Assembly (NCBI RefSeq): GCF_023718305.1
Contig: NZ_QEYO01000004.1
Coordinates: forward strand, 1-64,000
Direction of reading: 5' to 3'
DNA length: 64,000 nt
From: Gramella sp. AN32
GTDB lineage: Bacteria; Bacteroidota; Bacteroidia; Flavobacteriales; Flavobacteriaceae
The notes beneath the pieces are model-generated. The model saw only the letters and a list, made by a program, of their open reading frames with translations, was not told the DNA's origin and did not search any database. Of this stretch, positions 17,482 through 25,986 are shown piece after piece (position 1 is the first letter of the stretch; each line of letters opens with the position of its first letter). The position numbers and the translations under genes are program-made.

Positions 17482-17537
17482 TTCCAGCCTCCAGTTTCCA
17501 ACCTCCAGCATCACTTTTCTAACTTCAAACTTCCACA
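17482..17537 (-). repeat. Eight degenerate heptads downstream of argC
   Basis: In exact phase on the plus strand: TTCCAGC, CTCCAGT, TTCCAAC, CTCCAGC, ATCACTT, TTCTAAC, TTCAAAC, TTCCACA. In the sense of argC they are GTTGGAA-type units 40 bp after its stop, running into a CACATTTCGACT...AATGTG element. Confidence 0.7.
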
Positions 17538-17576
17538 TTTCGACTGCGCTCAATGTGCCAATTTTGTTTTTCACTT

Positions 17577-18539
17577 CTAAAAATAATTAGCTTTTAAATT
17601 CAGACCGGTTCTTTCATCCAGGCCAAACATCAAATTCAGGTTTTGAACCGCCTGCCCGGAAGCGCCTTTTAATAAATTATCGATCACACTGGTGATCAAA
17701 AGATTATCACCGAATTTCTGCAATTTCAGCAAACATTTATTTGTATTCACTACCTGTTTTAAATGCATTTCTTCTTCGGTTAAAAATGTGAAGGCAGCGT
17801 CTTTATAGGCTTCAGAATAAATTTGCTTTGCTTCCTCTATGCTTCCGGAAAATTTAGTGTAAGCAGTGGCGTGAATTCCTCGTGAAAAATTGCCCCTGTT
17901 TGGAATAAAATTGACAGTTTGATCGAATCCCTGCTGAAGTTTCTTTAAACTCTGCCCAATCTCCAGTAAATGCTGATGTTCAAAAGATTTATAAGCTGAA
18001 AAATTATTGTCCCGCCAGGTAAAATGTGTAGTTGGAGATAAAGAAGTTCCCGCTCCCGTGGCCCCGGTTACGGCGTTTACATGCCATTCACCTTCTACTT
18101 TTTTTGCCTTTGCCAAAGGAAGAATTGCCAGGCTAATAGCCGTGGCAAAACAACCGGGATTGGCAATGAAATTGGCCTTTTTGATCTTCTCTTTATTGAA
18201 TTCAGGTAAACCGTAGATAAAATCATGTTCGCCATTCATTCTGAAATCGGTACTCAAATCAATGATTTTAGTATTTTCAGAAAATTTATTTTCAGCCAGG
18301 AATTTTCTGGAATTCCCGTGGCCAAGACAGAGAAAAACCACATCTGCTTCAGTATTGATCTTATCTGTAAATTTAAGTTCGGTATCTCCAACCAGATCCT
18401 GGTGAATTCCAGACACAAATTTTCCTGGTTGTGAAGTGCTGTAGATAAAATTCAGGTTCACTTCCGGATGCCAGAGCAAGATTCGGATTAACTCTCCTGC
18501 GGTATATCCCGCGCCGCCTATTATTCCTGCTTCGATCAT
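17577..18539 (-). CDS. argC: N-acyl-gamma-glutamyl-phosphate reductase
   Basis: NADPH-dependent reduction of N-acylglutamyl phosphate to the semialdehyde. The 320 residues start with the GIIGGAGYTAGELIRILLWHPE nucleotide site, here EAGIIGGAGYTAGEL at 3-17. The catalytic cysteine lies in IANPGCFATAISLAI (near 147), followed by the HATAYTKFSG and KGASGQAVQNLN motifs. The start overlaps the argG stop by 4 bases (ATGA), so translation is coupled. Confidence 0.96.
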   Translation of the reverse strand: MIEAGIIGGAGYTAGELIRILLWHPEVNLNFIYSTSQPGKFVSGIHQDLVGDTELKFTDKINTEADVVFLCLGHGNSRKFLAENKFSENTKIIDLSTDFRMNGEHDFIYGLPEFNKEKIKKANFIANPGCFATAISLAILPLAKAKKVEGEWHVNAVTGATGAGTSLSPTTHFTWRDNNFSAYKSFEHQHLLEIGQSLKKLQQGFDQTVNFIPNRGNFSRGIHATAYTKFSGSIEEAKQIYSEAYKDAAFTFLTEEEMHLKQVVNTNKCLLKLQKFGDNLLITSVIDNLLKGASGQAVQNLNLMFGLDERTGLNLKANYF

Positions 18540-19723
18540 TGCTCTTGTTTTACGTGTTCGTAGATCTTGCCGGAATTGGAAAGGATCTTAATGAAACCTT
18601 TTGCATCATCTGCCGTCCAGGCTTTATTTTCTTCGCCATATTTGCCAAATCCGGAGTTCATTAAATCATATTTTGATTTGATTCCGTCCAGTGTAAACCG
18701 GTAAGGATGTAGGGAAACAAACACTTCGCCACTCACCTGCTCCTGGGAACTTTCCAGAAATGCTTCTAAATCCCGCATTACCGGATCAAGATACAGGCCT
18801 TCGTGCAAGTGTGTTCCATACCAATTGGCCAAATAATCCTTATGCTGAAGCTGCCATTTACTGAGCGTATGTTTTTCCAGCAAATGATGTGCTTTAATGG
18901 TAATTAAAGCTGCGGAAGCTTCAAAACCAACTCGCCCTTTAATACCAATTATGGTGTCGCCCACATGAATATCCCGGCCAATAGCATATTTTGAAGCAAT
19001 GCTTTCCAGCTTTTCAATATTTTTTTCCGGAGAATTTTCTTTGCCGTTGATCGAGGTGAGTTCTCCTTTGGTAAAGCCAAGCCTGATTTGTTTCGATTCC
19101 TTTTCCTGCAATTGTGAAGGATAAGCTTCTTCAGGCAAAGGTTTTTCTGAAGTCAGCGTTTCTGAACCACCAACGCTGGTTCCCCATAATCCACGATTTA
19201 TAGAATATTTGGCTTTTTCCCAGTTCATATCTACGCCGTTCGCCTTTAGGTATTCGATTTCCTCCTGACGGGTCAATTGTTTATCCCTGATAGGCGTGAT
19301 GATCTGAATGTGTGGAGCGATGATTTGAAAAATCATATCAAACCTCACCTGATCATTCCCTGCGCCCGTGCTACCGTGTGCGATATATTCAGCATCAATG
19401 GATTTTGCATAATTCACAATTTCAATGGCCTGTACAATTCTTTCCGCGCTAACCGAAAGCGGATAGGTGTCGTTTTTCAGCACATTTCCGAAAATGAGAT
19501 ATTTCACCACCTTATTATAAAAAGACGAAACCGCATCTATATTTTTATAAGTTTTAGCACCGATCTTTTGGGCATTGGAACCAATTTTTTCTATTTCTTC
19601 TTCTGAAAATCCCCCGGTATTCACGCTAACCGCATGAACCTCGAAATTCTCTTCTTTAGATAAATATTTCGCACAATAAGAAGTATCTAAACCTCCACTG
19701 TATGCTATCACTACTTTTTTCAT
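18536..19723 (-). CDS. argG: Argininosuccinate synthase
   Basis: ATP-dependent condensation of citrulline with aspartate. The 395-residue protein begins KKVVIAYSGGLDTSYCAKYL, with the PP-loop SGGLDTS at residues 9-15, followed by AHGSTGAGNDQVRFD near 115 and SINRGLWGTSVGGSE near 167. It is the second gene of the operon, separated from the GNAT gene by 272 bp that hold two palindromic repeats and a GC-rich double hairpin. Confidence 0.96.
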   Translation of the reverse strand: MKKVVIAYSGGLDTSYCAKYLSKEENFEVHAVSVNTGGFSEEEIEKIGSNAQKIGAKTYKNIDAVSSFYNKVVKYLIFGNVLKNDTYPLSVSAERIVQAIEIVNYAKSIDAEYIAHGSTGAGNDQVRFDMIFQIIAPHIQIITPIRDKQLTRQEEIEYLKANGVDMNWEKAKYSINRGLWGTSVGGSETLTSEKPLPEEAYPSQLQEKESKQIRLGFTKGELTSINGKENSPEKNIEKLESIASKYAIGRDIHVGDTIIGIKGRVGFEASAALITIKAHHLLEKHTLSKWQLQHKDYLANWYGTHLHEGLYLDPVMRDLEAFLESSQEQVSGEVFVSLHPYRFTLDGIKSKYDLMNSGFGKYGEENKAWTADDAKGFIKILSNSGKIYEHVKQEQ

Positions 19724-19744
19724 TCTATTTCTTCTTGAACCGTC

Positions 19745-19795
19745 AAGCTAAAACTTGTTTCAGCTTCTATCCAGATCCTGAAACAAGTTCAGGAT
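19745..19795. repeat. Two adjacent CTGAAACAAGTTCAG-family hairpins
   Basis: AAGCTAAAACTTGTTTCAGCTT (19745-19766, one mismatch) is followed by the perfect ATCCTGAA-ACAAG-TTCAGGAT (19775-19795) in inverse relation, just as at 14099-14155. It is in the argG/GNAT gap. Confidence 0.8.
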
Positions 19796-19939
19796 GACGG
19801 AGTATTATTAATTTTATTCTTTTTTTGCCACGGATGCACTAATATTTTTTCATTTATTATCCCTATATTTTCTAAAAACCCTTCATGTGGGAGAATTAAA
19901 ACTCTTTATTTTTCTCAGCCAAAAATCTTCCCAAAAGCT

Positions 19940-19981
19940 CCCCTCCTTACCAAAGGAGGGGTGTCCGACCCCCGGTCGGAC
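19940..19981. repeat. GC-rich double hairpin repeat
   Basis: CCCCTCCTT pairs with AAGGAGGGG (19940-19961) and GTCCGACC with GGTCGGAC (19963-19981). The pattern resembles a dispersed CCCCTCC...GGGGTGTCCGNCC element I associate with flavobacterial spacers. It lies 15 bases past the GNAT stop in the sense direction. No U-run follows on the minus strand, so it is not a typical terminator. Confidence 0.75.
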
Positions 19982-19995
19982 GGGGTGGTCAATAG

Positions 19996-20625
19996 TCAGC
20001 CTTCCTTTTTATAAAACAATGTCTGCTTAATATTCTTCAGCCGTTTAAAAGCCTTTTCGTTAAACCTGCTTATTTTATTTTCGGTTTCAGAGGATTTGGT
20101 TTTCTTTTCCGGATCATACAACATGCCTGTACAAAGACACATTTTACGTTCGGTACGGGTGAGAATATCGTAATTTTTGCAGGTTTGGCAGCCTTTCCAG
20201 AAACTTTCATCATCGGTTAATTCAGAAAATGTTACCGGTTGATAGCCCAGTTCGTAATTGATTTTCATCACGGCAAGACCTGTGGTTATTCCAAAGATCT
20301 TCGCACCCGGGTATTTCTCCCGCGAATATTTAAAAATGACCTCTTTGATCTTTTTGGCTAATCCCTGCTCCCGAAAATCAGGATGTACAATAAGCCCGGA
20401 ATTCGCTACATATTTATCATGACTCCAGGTTTCTATATAGCAGAAACCGGCAAATTTCTCACCCTCGAGAGCAATCACCGCATTGCCTTTCTCCATTTTA
20501 CTAATAATGTATTCTGGAGTACGTCGTGCAATACCGGTTCCGCGAACTTTCGCAGATTCCTCGATAGTGGTACAAATTTGCTCCGCGTAGGAAGCATGAG
20601 ATTTATTAGCAATGACAATTTTCAT
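19996..20625 (-). CDS. GNAT acyltransferase, candidate N-acylglutamate synthase
   Basis: First gene of the arg operon. The 209 residues contain a GNAT acyl-CoA site, LIVHPDFREQGLAKKIKEV (79-97), and then a C-terminal part with four cysteines, C146xxC149 and C163xC165, and a basic tail. The operon otherwise lacks argA and argJ, so this protein is the best candidate for the first step, acylation of glutamate with acetyl- or succinyl-CoA. I recall that a comparable GNAT next to argG in Bacteroides was assigned this role from mutant fitness data; I cannot verify orthology here. The cysteine tail may bind metal or be structural. Regulation may use the leader at 20711-20809. Confidence 0.75.
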   Translation of the reverse strand: MKIVIANKSHASYAEQICTTIEESAKVRGTGIARRTPEYIISKMEKGNAVIALEGEKFAGFCYIETWSHDKYVANSGLIVHPDFREQGLAKKIKEVIFKYSREKYPGAKIFGITTGLAVMKINYELGYQPVTFSELTDDESFWKGCQTCKNYDILTRTERKMCLCTGMLYDPEKKTKSSETENKISRFNEKAFKRLKNIKQTLFYKKEG

Positions 20626-20715
20626 CTGCTAAGAAATTTAAGGTTAAATAAATATTTGATTTTGATTTCGAAAGGGGAACCGGACTCACCTAAGTTCCAT
20701 AAATAGTATACGCAC

Positions 20716-20742
20716 TTACGTGCGGGGGAAAAAGCGGCGCAT
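20716..20742 (-). CDS. Candidate arginine leader peptide
   Basis: A nine-codon minus-strand ORF (ATG to TAA) encoding MRRFFPRT. Three of its eight residues are arginine and all use CGC, unusual in such AT-rich DNA. It lies between a stable 5' hairpin and a stem (CGCAC-TTAC-GTGCG on the plus strand) that overlaps codons 7-9, 91 bases upstream of the GNAT start. The design resembles leader peptides of attenuated amino-acid operons. No strong terminator is visible between it and the GNAT gene, so the mechanism is open, and chance occurrence is a real possibility. Confidence 0.35.
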   Translation of the reverse strand: MRRFFPRT

Positions 20743-20747
20743 GGGCG

Positions 20748-20773
20748 ATATATCAGAAAAAATCCTGATATAT
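20748..20773 (-). promoter_or_regulatory. 5' leader hairpin of the arg operon
   Basis: Perfect 9-bp stem ATATATCAG/CTGATATAT with an 8-base loop. It lies at the predicted 5' end of the transcript, directly before the MRRFFPRT frame. Confidence 0.5.
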
Positions 20774-20778
20774 AATTT

Positions 20779-20809
20779 AAATTCTATGCTGTGTTGTAAG
20801 TGTTTCAAA
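20779..20809 (-). promoter_or_regulatory. Candidate promoter of the arg operon
   Basis: On the minus strand TTTG (20806-20809), 19 bases, then TAGAATTT (20779-20786). The -33 element and spacing match the Bacteroidota consensus; the -7 element matches at 6 of 8 positions. Confidence 0.4.
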
Positions 20810-20840
20810 ATGGTAAAATCAAATAATATTAAAAGAAGAA

Positions 20841-20879
20841 TTCAGGTCTCACGCGCAATTAACTGCGGCGGGGCCTGAA
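20841..20879 (-). terminator. Probable terminator of the ilv operon
   Basis: On the minus strand TTCAGGCC pairs with GGTCTGAA-like bases at the other end (TTCAGG/CCTGAA perfect, inner wobble), with an inner GCA/TGC stem. It is followed by TTCTTCTTTTAATATT. It lies 78 bases after the ilvA stop. Confidence 0.6.
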
Positions 20880-20956
20880 ATTAAAAATGGGTAATATTAT
20901 TTGTTTCATCGAATTCACCATGCAAATGTACATAAAAAATCTATTCATGTTTTGTT

Positions 20957-22231
20957 TTAAACCAGAAATTGAAATAAATTGGGTTTATCATTTAAATATT
21001 CCCCGTAAAAATTCTTCTTTTTCATCCTTTCCACCAGTGGGCCAAAATCAGCAGGATCGCTCAACTCGATACCCACAACAGCAGGACCATTTTCCCTATG
21101 ATGCTTTTTTGAATATTCAAAATGTGTAATATCATCATTGGGACCAAGGACTTTTGCCACAAATTCTTTTAAAGCACCGGCTCTTTGCGGGAAACTTATG
21201 ATAAAATAATGTTTGATTCCGGCGTATAATAGTGCCCGTTCTTTAATTTCTGCGGTTCTGGTAATATCATTATTACTTCCGCTCACCATACATACCACGT
21301 TCTTGCCTTTGATCTCTTCTGCATATTGATCTAAGGCTGAAAGTGCCATGGCGCCGGCAGGTTCTACCACGATCGCATCCTGATTATATAAATCCAATAT
21401 CGTCTGACAAATTTTGCCTTCCGGTACGGTAATCATATCATCCAGGTTTTCCTTACAAATGGCAAAATTTCTACTGCCTACTTTTTGCACGGCTGCACCA
21501 TCTACAAAACGCTCAATAAATGGCAATTCTACAATTTTGCCTTCTTTTAAAGAAGTAGACATGGAAGCGGCACCCGCCGGCTCCACCCCAATAATTTTTG
21601 TTTTGGGTGATAATTGTTTAAAGACTGTAGATAGCCCCGCCAGCAAACCTCCACCGCCAAGGGGTGCAAAAACATAATCTATGGGAACGTCTACCTGTTC
21701 AAGTATTTCCAAAGCAATAGTAGCCTGTCCTTCAATCACCTTTTCATCATCAAAAGGATGTATGAAAACCAGTCCGAATTTATCCATGTGCTTCATCGCA
21801 CTTTTGAAAGAATCATCGTAGGTGTCACCTTTTAGGATCACCTTAACCCATTCTCCACCGAACATTTGCGTTTGTTCCACTTTTTGCCTCGGCGTGGTAA
21901 TAGGCATATAAATCACCCCGTTTACCTCCAATTTATTACAGGCAAAAGCTACTCCCTGGGCATGGTTGCCCGCGCTGGCACAAATTACCCCTTTTTTAAG
22001 CTGGTCCTGTGTAAGGCTCGAGATCTTGTTATAAGCGCCGCGGATTTTATAAGACCGAACCTGTTGCAGATCCTCTCTTTTCAACATCACATTTGCCTGA
22101 AAGCGTTTACTATAAGTAAAAGACTCAGCCAGGGGAGTCTTCAAAACAACCTTGGAGATCCTTTGAGCAGCTTCTCTCACCGCTTCAAGTTTGGGTTTAT
22201 AAATTTGATCTTTTGCCAGCAGCGTATCCAT
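20957..22231 (-). CDS. ilvA: Threonine dehydratase, biosynthetic
   Basis: PLP enzyme that converts threonine to 2-oxobutanoate, the entry to isoleucine. The 424-residue protein has the PLP lysine in VRSYKIRGAYNKI (near residue 62), the GGGGLLAGLS phosphate loop (near 190) and a single short C-terminal ACT-like regulatory region (YFIISFPQRAGALKEFV onwards). This makes it the shorter form compared with the 514-residue two-ACT enterobacterial IlvA. It is the last gene of the ilv operon, and its start overlaps the ilvC stop by one base. Confidence 0.95.
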   Translation of the reverse strand: MDTLLAKDQIYKPKLEAVREAAQRISKVVLKTPLAESFTYSKRFQANVMLKREDLQQVRSYKIRGAYNKISSLTQDQLKKGVICASAGNHAQGVAFACNKLEVNGVIYMPITTPRQKVEQTQMFGGEWVKVILKGDTYDDSFKSAMKHMDKFGLVFIHPFDDEKVIEGQATIALEILEQVDVPIDYVFAPLGGGGLLAGLSTVFKQLSPKTKIIGVEPAGAASMSTSLKEGKIVELPFIERFVDGAAVQKVGSRNFAICKENLDDMITVPEGKICQTILDLYNQDAIVVEPAGAMALSALDQYAEEIKGKNVVCMVSGSNNDITRTAEIKERALLYAGIKHYFIISFPQRAGALKEFVAKVLGPNDDITHFEYSKKHHRENGPAVVGIELSDPADFGPLVERMKKKNFYGEYLNDKPNLFQFLV

Positions 22232-23706
22232 TATGCGTATATTTTCTTCATTGCGGTCATTGCCGTTCTAAGCTTCGCGCCCACTTTTTCCACTGGGTGA
22301 TTTCTAATAGAATCGTTTACCGCAATTAATTCCTGATTATCGACCCCGTCATAAGTATCACCGAAAGTTTTTCCGGCAACTTCTGGTTCCAAGCTGTTCA
22401 CATAATCTTTGATCAAAGGCTTGGCCGCATGATCAAAAAGGTAACAACCATATTCCGCGGTATCAGAAATTACCCGGTTCATTTCATATAATTTTTTACG
22501 GGCAATCGTATTGGCAATTAGCGGGGTTTCATGTAAAGACTCGTAATAAGCAGATTCTTCGATGATTCCGGCTTCCACCATGGTTTCAAAAGCCAGCTCT
22601 ACCCCTGCTTTTACAAAAGCAACCAGTAAAACTCCTTTATCAAAATATTCCTGTTCTTTAATTTCTTCGGAAGTTGCTTCAGTTTGCTCGAAGGCGGTAT
22701 TTTCAGTTTCCGCACGCCACTCTAAGAGTTCCTTATCGTCATTGGCCCAGTCTTTCATCATTCGGTTACTAAAAGCCCCGGAAATAATATCATCCATATG
22801 CTTTTGAAAAAGCGGGCGCATTTTTTCTTTTAAATCTGAAGCGATCTCGTTCGCTCTCAATTTCGCCGGGTTGGAAAGCCTGTCCATCATCGTGGTGATC
22901 CCACCATGTTTTAAAGCTTCCGTAATGGTTTCCCAACCATACTGAATAAGTTTGGCAGCATATTTTGGTTCTACGCCATCAGCAACCATTTTATCAAATG
23001 TGAGGATAGATCCTGTTTGAAGCACGCCACAAAGCATGGTTTGCTCCCCCATTAAATCTGATTTTACTTCAGCCACAAAAGAAGATTCCAAAACTCCTGC
23101 CCGGTGACCTCCGGTAGCATACGCATAGGCTTTAGCCCAATCCAGTCCAATTTCCTGAGGATCATTTTCAGGATGTACAGCAATTAATGTGGGTACTCCA
23201 AAACCGCGTTTGTATTCTTCCCGAACTTCAGTTCCGGGACATTTTGGAGCGACCATAATTACGGTAATATCATCTCTAAGTTTCATTCCCTCTTCCACGA
23301 TATTGAAACCATGAGAATAAGAAAGCACCGCATCTTTCTTGATATGCGGCATGATAGATTCTATTACCGGGGTGTGCTGCTTATCTGGAGTCAGGTTGAT
23401 CACAAGATCGGCACTTGGAAGCAATTCCTCATAAGTGCCCACCTTAAAGCCATTTTCAGAAGCATTTTTATAAGACTGTCTTTTTTCTTTGATCGCACTT
23501 TCACGAAGTGCATAAGAAATATCGAGACCACTGTCCCGCATGTTGAGTCCCTGATTAAGTCCCTGGGCCCCACAGCCCACGATCACTATTTTTTTATCTT
23601 TTAAAGCAGCAATTCCGTCACTGAATTCATCCAGGTCCATAAACCTACAGGTTCCCAATTGGGCCAGTTGATCACGTAAAGAAAGGCTGTTAAAATAATT
23701 TGTCAT
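22231..23706 (-). CDS. ilvC: Ketol-acid reductoisomerase, class II
   Basis: Isomerises and reduces acetolactate or acetohydroxybutyrate to the dihydroxy acids with NADPH and Mg. At 491 residues it is the long class II form, with two KARI knotted domains. The Rossmann loop [20 protein letters not shown] (near 38-57) is followed by [16 protein letters not shown] and the metal-binding [15 protein letters not shown] near 213. Translation is likely coupled to ilvN, because start and stop overlap by 4 bases. Confidence 0.97.
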   Translation of the reverse strand: MTNYFNSLSLRDQLAQLGTCRFMDLDEFSDGIAALKDKKIVIVGCGAQGLNQGLNMRDSGLDISYALRESAIKEKRQSYKNASENGFKVGTYEELLPSADLVINLTPDKQHTPVIESIMPHIKKDAVLSYSHGFNIVEEGMKLRDDITVIMVAPKCPGTEVREEYKRGFGVPTLIAVHPENDPQEIGLDWAKAYAYATGGHRAGVLESSFVAEVKSDLMGEQTMLCGVLQTGSILTFDKMVADGVEPKYAAKLIQYGWETITEALKHGGITTMMDRLSNPAKLRANEIASDLKEKMRPLFQKHMDDIISGAFSNRMMKDWANDDKELLEWRAETENTAFEQTEATSEEIKEQEYFDKGVLLVAFVKAGVELAFETMVEAGIIEESAYYESLHETPLIANTIARKKLYEMNRVISDTAEYGCYLFDHAAKPLIKDYVNSLEPEVAGKTFGDTYDGVDNQELIAVNDSIRNHPVEKVGAKLRTAMTAMKKIYA

Positions 23707-24242
23707 GATATTGAATTTGTTGTATTGAATTTTTCTAAAATACCTGATATGGGCATTTCATTTTTGGTTACGGCTATAGTTCCAGATCTCACGAATTGCA
23801 TGAGTCCGTAAGGTTTTAATTTGTCATAAAGTGCATCAACTTCACCACGTTTTCCTGTTTTTTCGATCACGAAAAACTTTTTGGTAACAGTTACAATGCG
23901 CGCGTTCGTTTCTTTAATAAAATCCTGAATATTATGATCGTCCAGGAAATCTTCAGATCTAATCTTATAAAGCGCAGTTTCCTGATAAATCGTTTCCTCA
24001 TCAGTATGATAAAAAGCTTTGATCACTTCAATTTGCTTTTCAATTTGTCCCACGATCTTTTTGATCTGTGCTTCGGTTACCTTCACCACTATAATGAAAC
24101 GCATCACTTCGTTCACTTCGCTAGGCGAAGCGGTAATACTTTCAATATTGATATGCCTTTTCAGAAATATCGCAGCGATACGGCTTAAAAGTCCCAGGTT
24201 ATTTTCCGTATAAATCGAAACTGTATAATTCTTCTTTTCCAT
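23703..24242 (-). CDS. ilvN: Acetolactate synthase, regulatory small subunit
   Basis: A 179-residue ACT-domain subunit that stimulates and confers valine feedback on IlvB. The N-terminal ACT domain ([21 protein letters not shown] at about 5-25, with the [10 protein letters not shown] loop) is followed by the ALS_ss_C region ([18 protein letters not shown]). Its start overlaps the ilvB stop (TAATG), consistent with 1:1 production of the two subunits. Confidence 0.95.
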   Translation of the reverse strand: MEKKNYTVSIYTENNLGLLSRIAAIFLKRHINIESITASPSEVNEVMRFIIVVKVTEAQIKKIVGQIEKQIEVIKAFYHTDEETIYQETALYKIRSEDFLDDHNIQDFIKETNARIVTVTKKFFVIEKTGKRGEVDALYDKLKPYGLMQFVRSGTIAVTKNEMPISGILEKFNTTNSIS

Positions 24243-25975
24243 TATTCTAATAGTATTTCTGAAACTGCTGCTCCCGTGGGAATCATTGGAAAGACATTTT
24301 CTTCCTGTTCTACTTTTACTTCAAGGAAAAATGCTTCATCACATTCCATCATTTCCTGAACGGCATCCTTAAGCTGACTCCTTTCTGTAACCTGCCCGGT
24401 TTTGATATGATAACCTTTGGCTATGGTCACAAAATCTGGATTGGTCATTTCAGTTGAAGCATATCTTCTATCAAAGAACATTTGCTGCCACTGGCGAACC
24501 ATTCCTAAGAAACCATTATTTAAAATCACAATTTTCACCGGTACTTTCGTTTGAAAAATAGTTCCTAATTCCTGAATGGTCATTTGATAACCTCCATCTC
24601 CTATCACCGCCACTACATCCCTATCAGGACACCCCATTTTCGCGCCAATAGCGGCAGGAAGGGCAAAGCCCATAGTCCCAAGCCCACCGGAAGTCACATT
24701 ACTCCTGGTTTTATTGAATTTCGCATAACGACAGGCAACCATTTGGTGCTGCCCAACATCTGAAACAATAATGGCATCACCTTTAGAACAATTGTTTATT
24801 TCCTGTAAAACCTCACCCATACCAATTTTAGGCTTGGTGGGATCCATATTTCCTTTTATAACTTTTTCATATTCGGTTTTGTACATCTCTTTAAATTGCT
24901 GATGCCAGGCTTCATGTTTATTCTCATTCAACAATTCCTGTAAAATTTTTAAAGTTTGTTTTACATCACCTAGTACAGGATAATCTGCATGTACATTTTT
25001 ATTGATTTCAGCTGGATCGATTTCAAAGTGTACCACTTTTGCCTGCTTGGCGTAATGCTCTAGATTTCCAGTAACCCGGTCATCAAAACGCATCCCGATG
25101 GCAATTAAAACGTCGCACTCATTGGTAAGAATATTTGGCCCATAATTGCCATGCATACCCACCATTCCAACATTCAAAGGATGATCAGTTGGTAAAGCGG
25201 AAAGGCCTAAAATAGTCCAGGCTGCCGGGATTCCGGATTTTTCCACCACCTGCTTAAGTTCTTCTTCTGCACCACCCAGGATTACACCCTGGCCCCAAAC
25301 GATCATTGGTTTTTTGGCATTATTAATCACTTCCGCAGCTCGCTCCACCTCCAAAAGGTTGACCTCCGGAAAAGGCTGATAGCTACGAATACCGGAACAT
25401 TTTTTATAGCTGAATTCCAGGGACGCAAATTGGGCATCTTTGGTAATATCTACTAAAACTGGTCCGGGACGGCCAGACTTCGCGATATAAAAGGCTTTAG
25501 CCATTATTTCAGGAATCTCTTCAGCTTTCGTGATCTGGTAATTCCATTTCGTAATTGGGGTGGAAATCCCTACAATATCGGTTTCCTGAAACGCATCACT
25601 CCCCAATAAATGTGAACCTACCTGCCCGGTTATACAAACCATGGGAGTAGAATCAATTTGCGCATCTGCAATGCCGGTCACGAGATTGGTCGCGCCGGGA
25701 CCGGAAGTGGCTATGGCAACACCCACTTTCCCCGTCACCCGGGCATAACCTTGCGCGGCGTGTGTTGCGCCTTGTTCGTGGCGTGTGAGCACGTGATGTA
25801 ACTTATCCTGATATTTATATAATTCATCATAAACGGGCATAATGGCGCCGCCGGGATAACCATATATTGTTTCAACACCTTCTTCCAGCAAACATTTGAT
25901 TACCGCTTCAGCTCCTGAAACAGTAACCGATTTATCAGATGTTTTTTCTCCAAAACTTGCTGTTTTAACTTCCAT
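24242..25975 (-). CDS. ilvB: Acetolactate synthase, catalytic large subunit
   Basis: TPP-, FAD- and Mg-dependent condensation of pyruvate with pyruvate or 2-oxobutanoate. The 577 residues include the catalytic glutamate region YGYPGGAIMPVYDEL (near 39), the RHEQGATHAAQGYARVTG motif, and the TPP motif GDGGYQMTIQELGTIFQ near 455-471. It lies 11 bp downstream of ilvD. Confidence 0.97.
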   Translation of the reverse strand: MEVKTASFGEKTSDKSVTVSGAEAVIKCLLEEGVETIYGYPGGAIMPVYDELYKYQDKLHHVLTRHEQGATHAAQGYARVTGKVGVAIATSGPGATNLVTGIADAQIDSTPMVCITGQVGSHLLGSDAFQETDIVGISTPITKWNYQITKAEEIPEIMAKAFYIAKSGRPGPVLVDITKDAQFASLEFSYKKCSGIRSYQPFPEVNLLEVERAAEVINNAKKPMIVWGQGVILGGAEEELKQVVEKSGIPAAWTILGLSALPTDHPLNVGMVGMHGNYGPNILTNECDVLIAIGMRFDDRVTGNLEHYAKQAKVVHFEIDPAEINKNVHADYPVLGDVKQTLKILQELLNENKHEAWHQQFKEMYKTEYEKVIKGNMDPTKPKIGMGEVLQEINNCSKGDAIIVSDVGQHQMVACRYAKFNKTRSNVTSGGLGTMGFALPAAIGAKMGCPDRDVVAVIGDGGYQMTIQELGTIFQTKVPVKIVILNNGFLGMVRQWQQMFFDRRYASTEMTNPDFVTIAKGYHIKTGQVTERSQLKDAVQEMMECDEAFFLEVKVEQEENVFPMIPTGAAVSEILLE

Positions 25976-25986
25976 AATTCGACATA

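Larger units (their letters stand above)
20626..20956. other. Leader and terminator region between ilvA and the arg operon
   Basis: The 331 bp hold, in minus-strand order, an ilv-operon terminator hairpin (20841-20879), a candidate promoter (20779-20809), a 5' hairpin (20748-20773), a nine-codon Arg-rich ORF (20716-20742), a small hairpin over its stop codon (20711-20724) and about 90 bases of leader before the GNAT start. A weaker GGAAC-N13-GTTCC stem lies in that last part. Confidence 0.55.

Noticed and set aside
20887..21129. 80-codon plus-strand ORF over the ilvA end
   Set aside because: Mostly antisense to ilvA, without a recognisable protein pattern.
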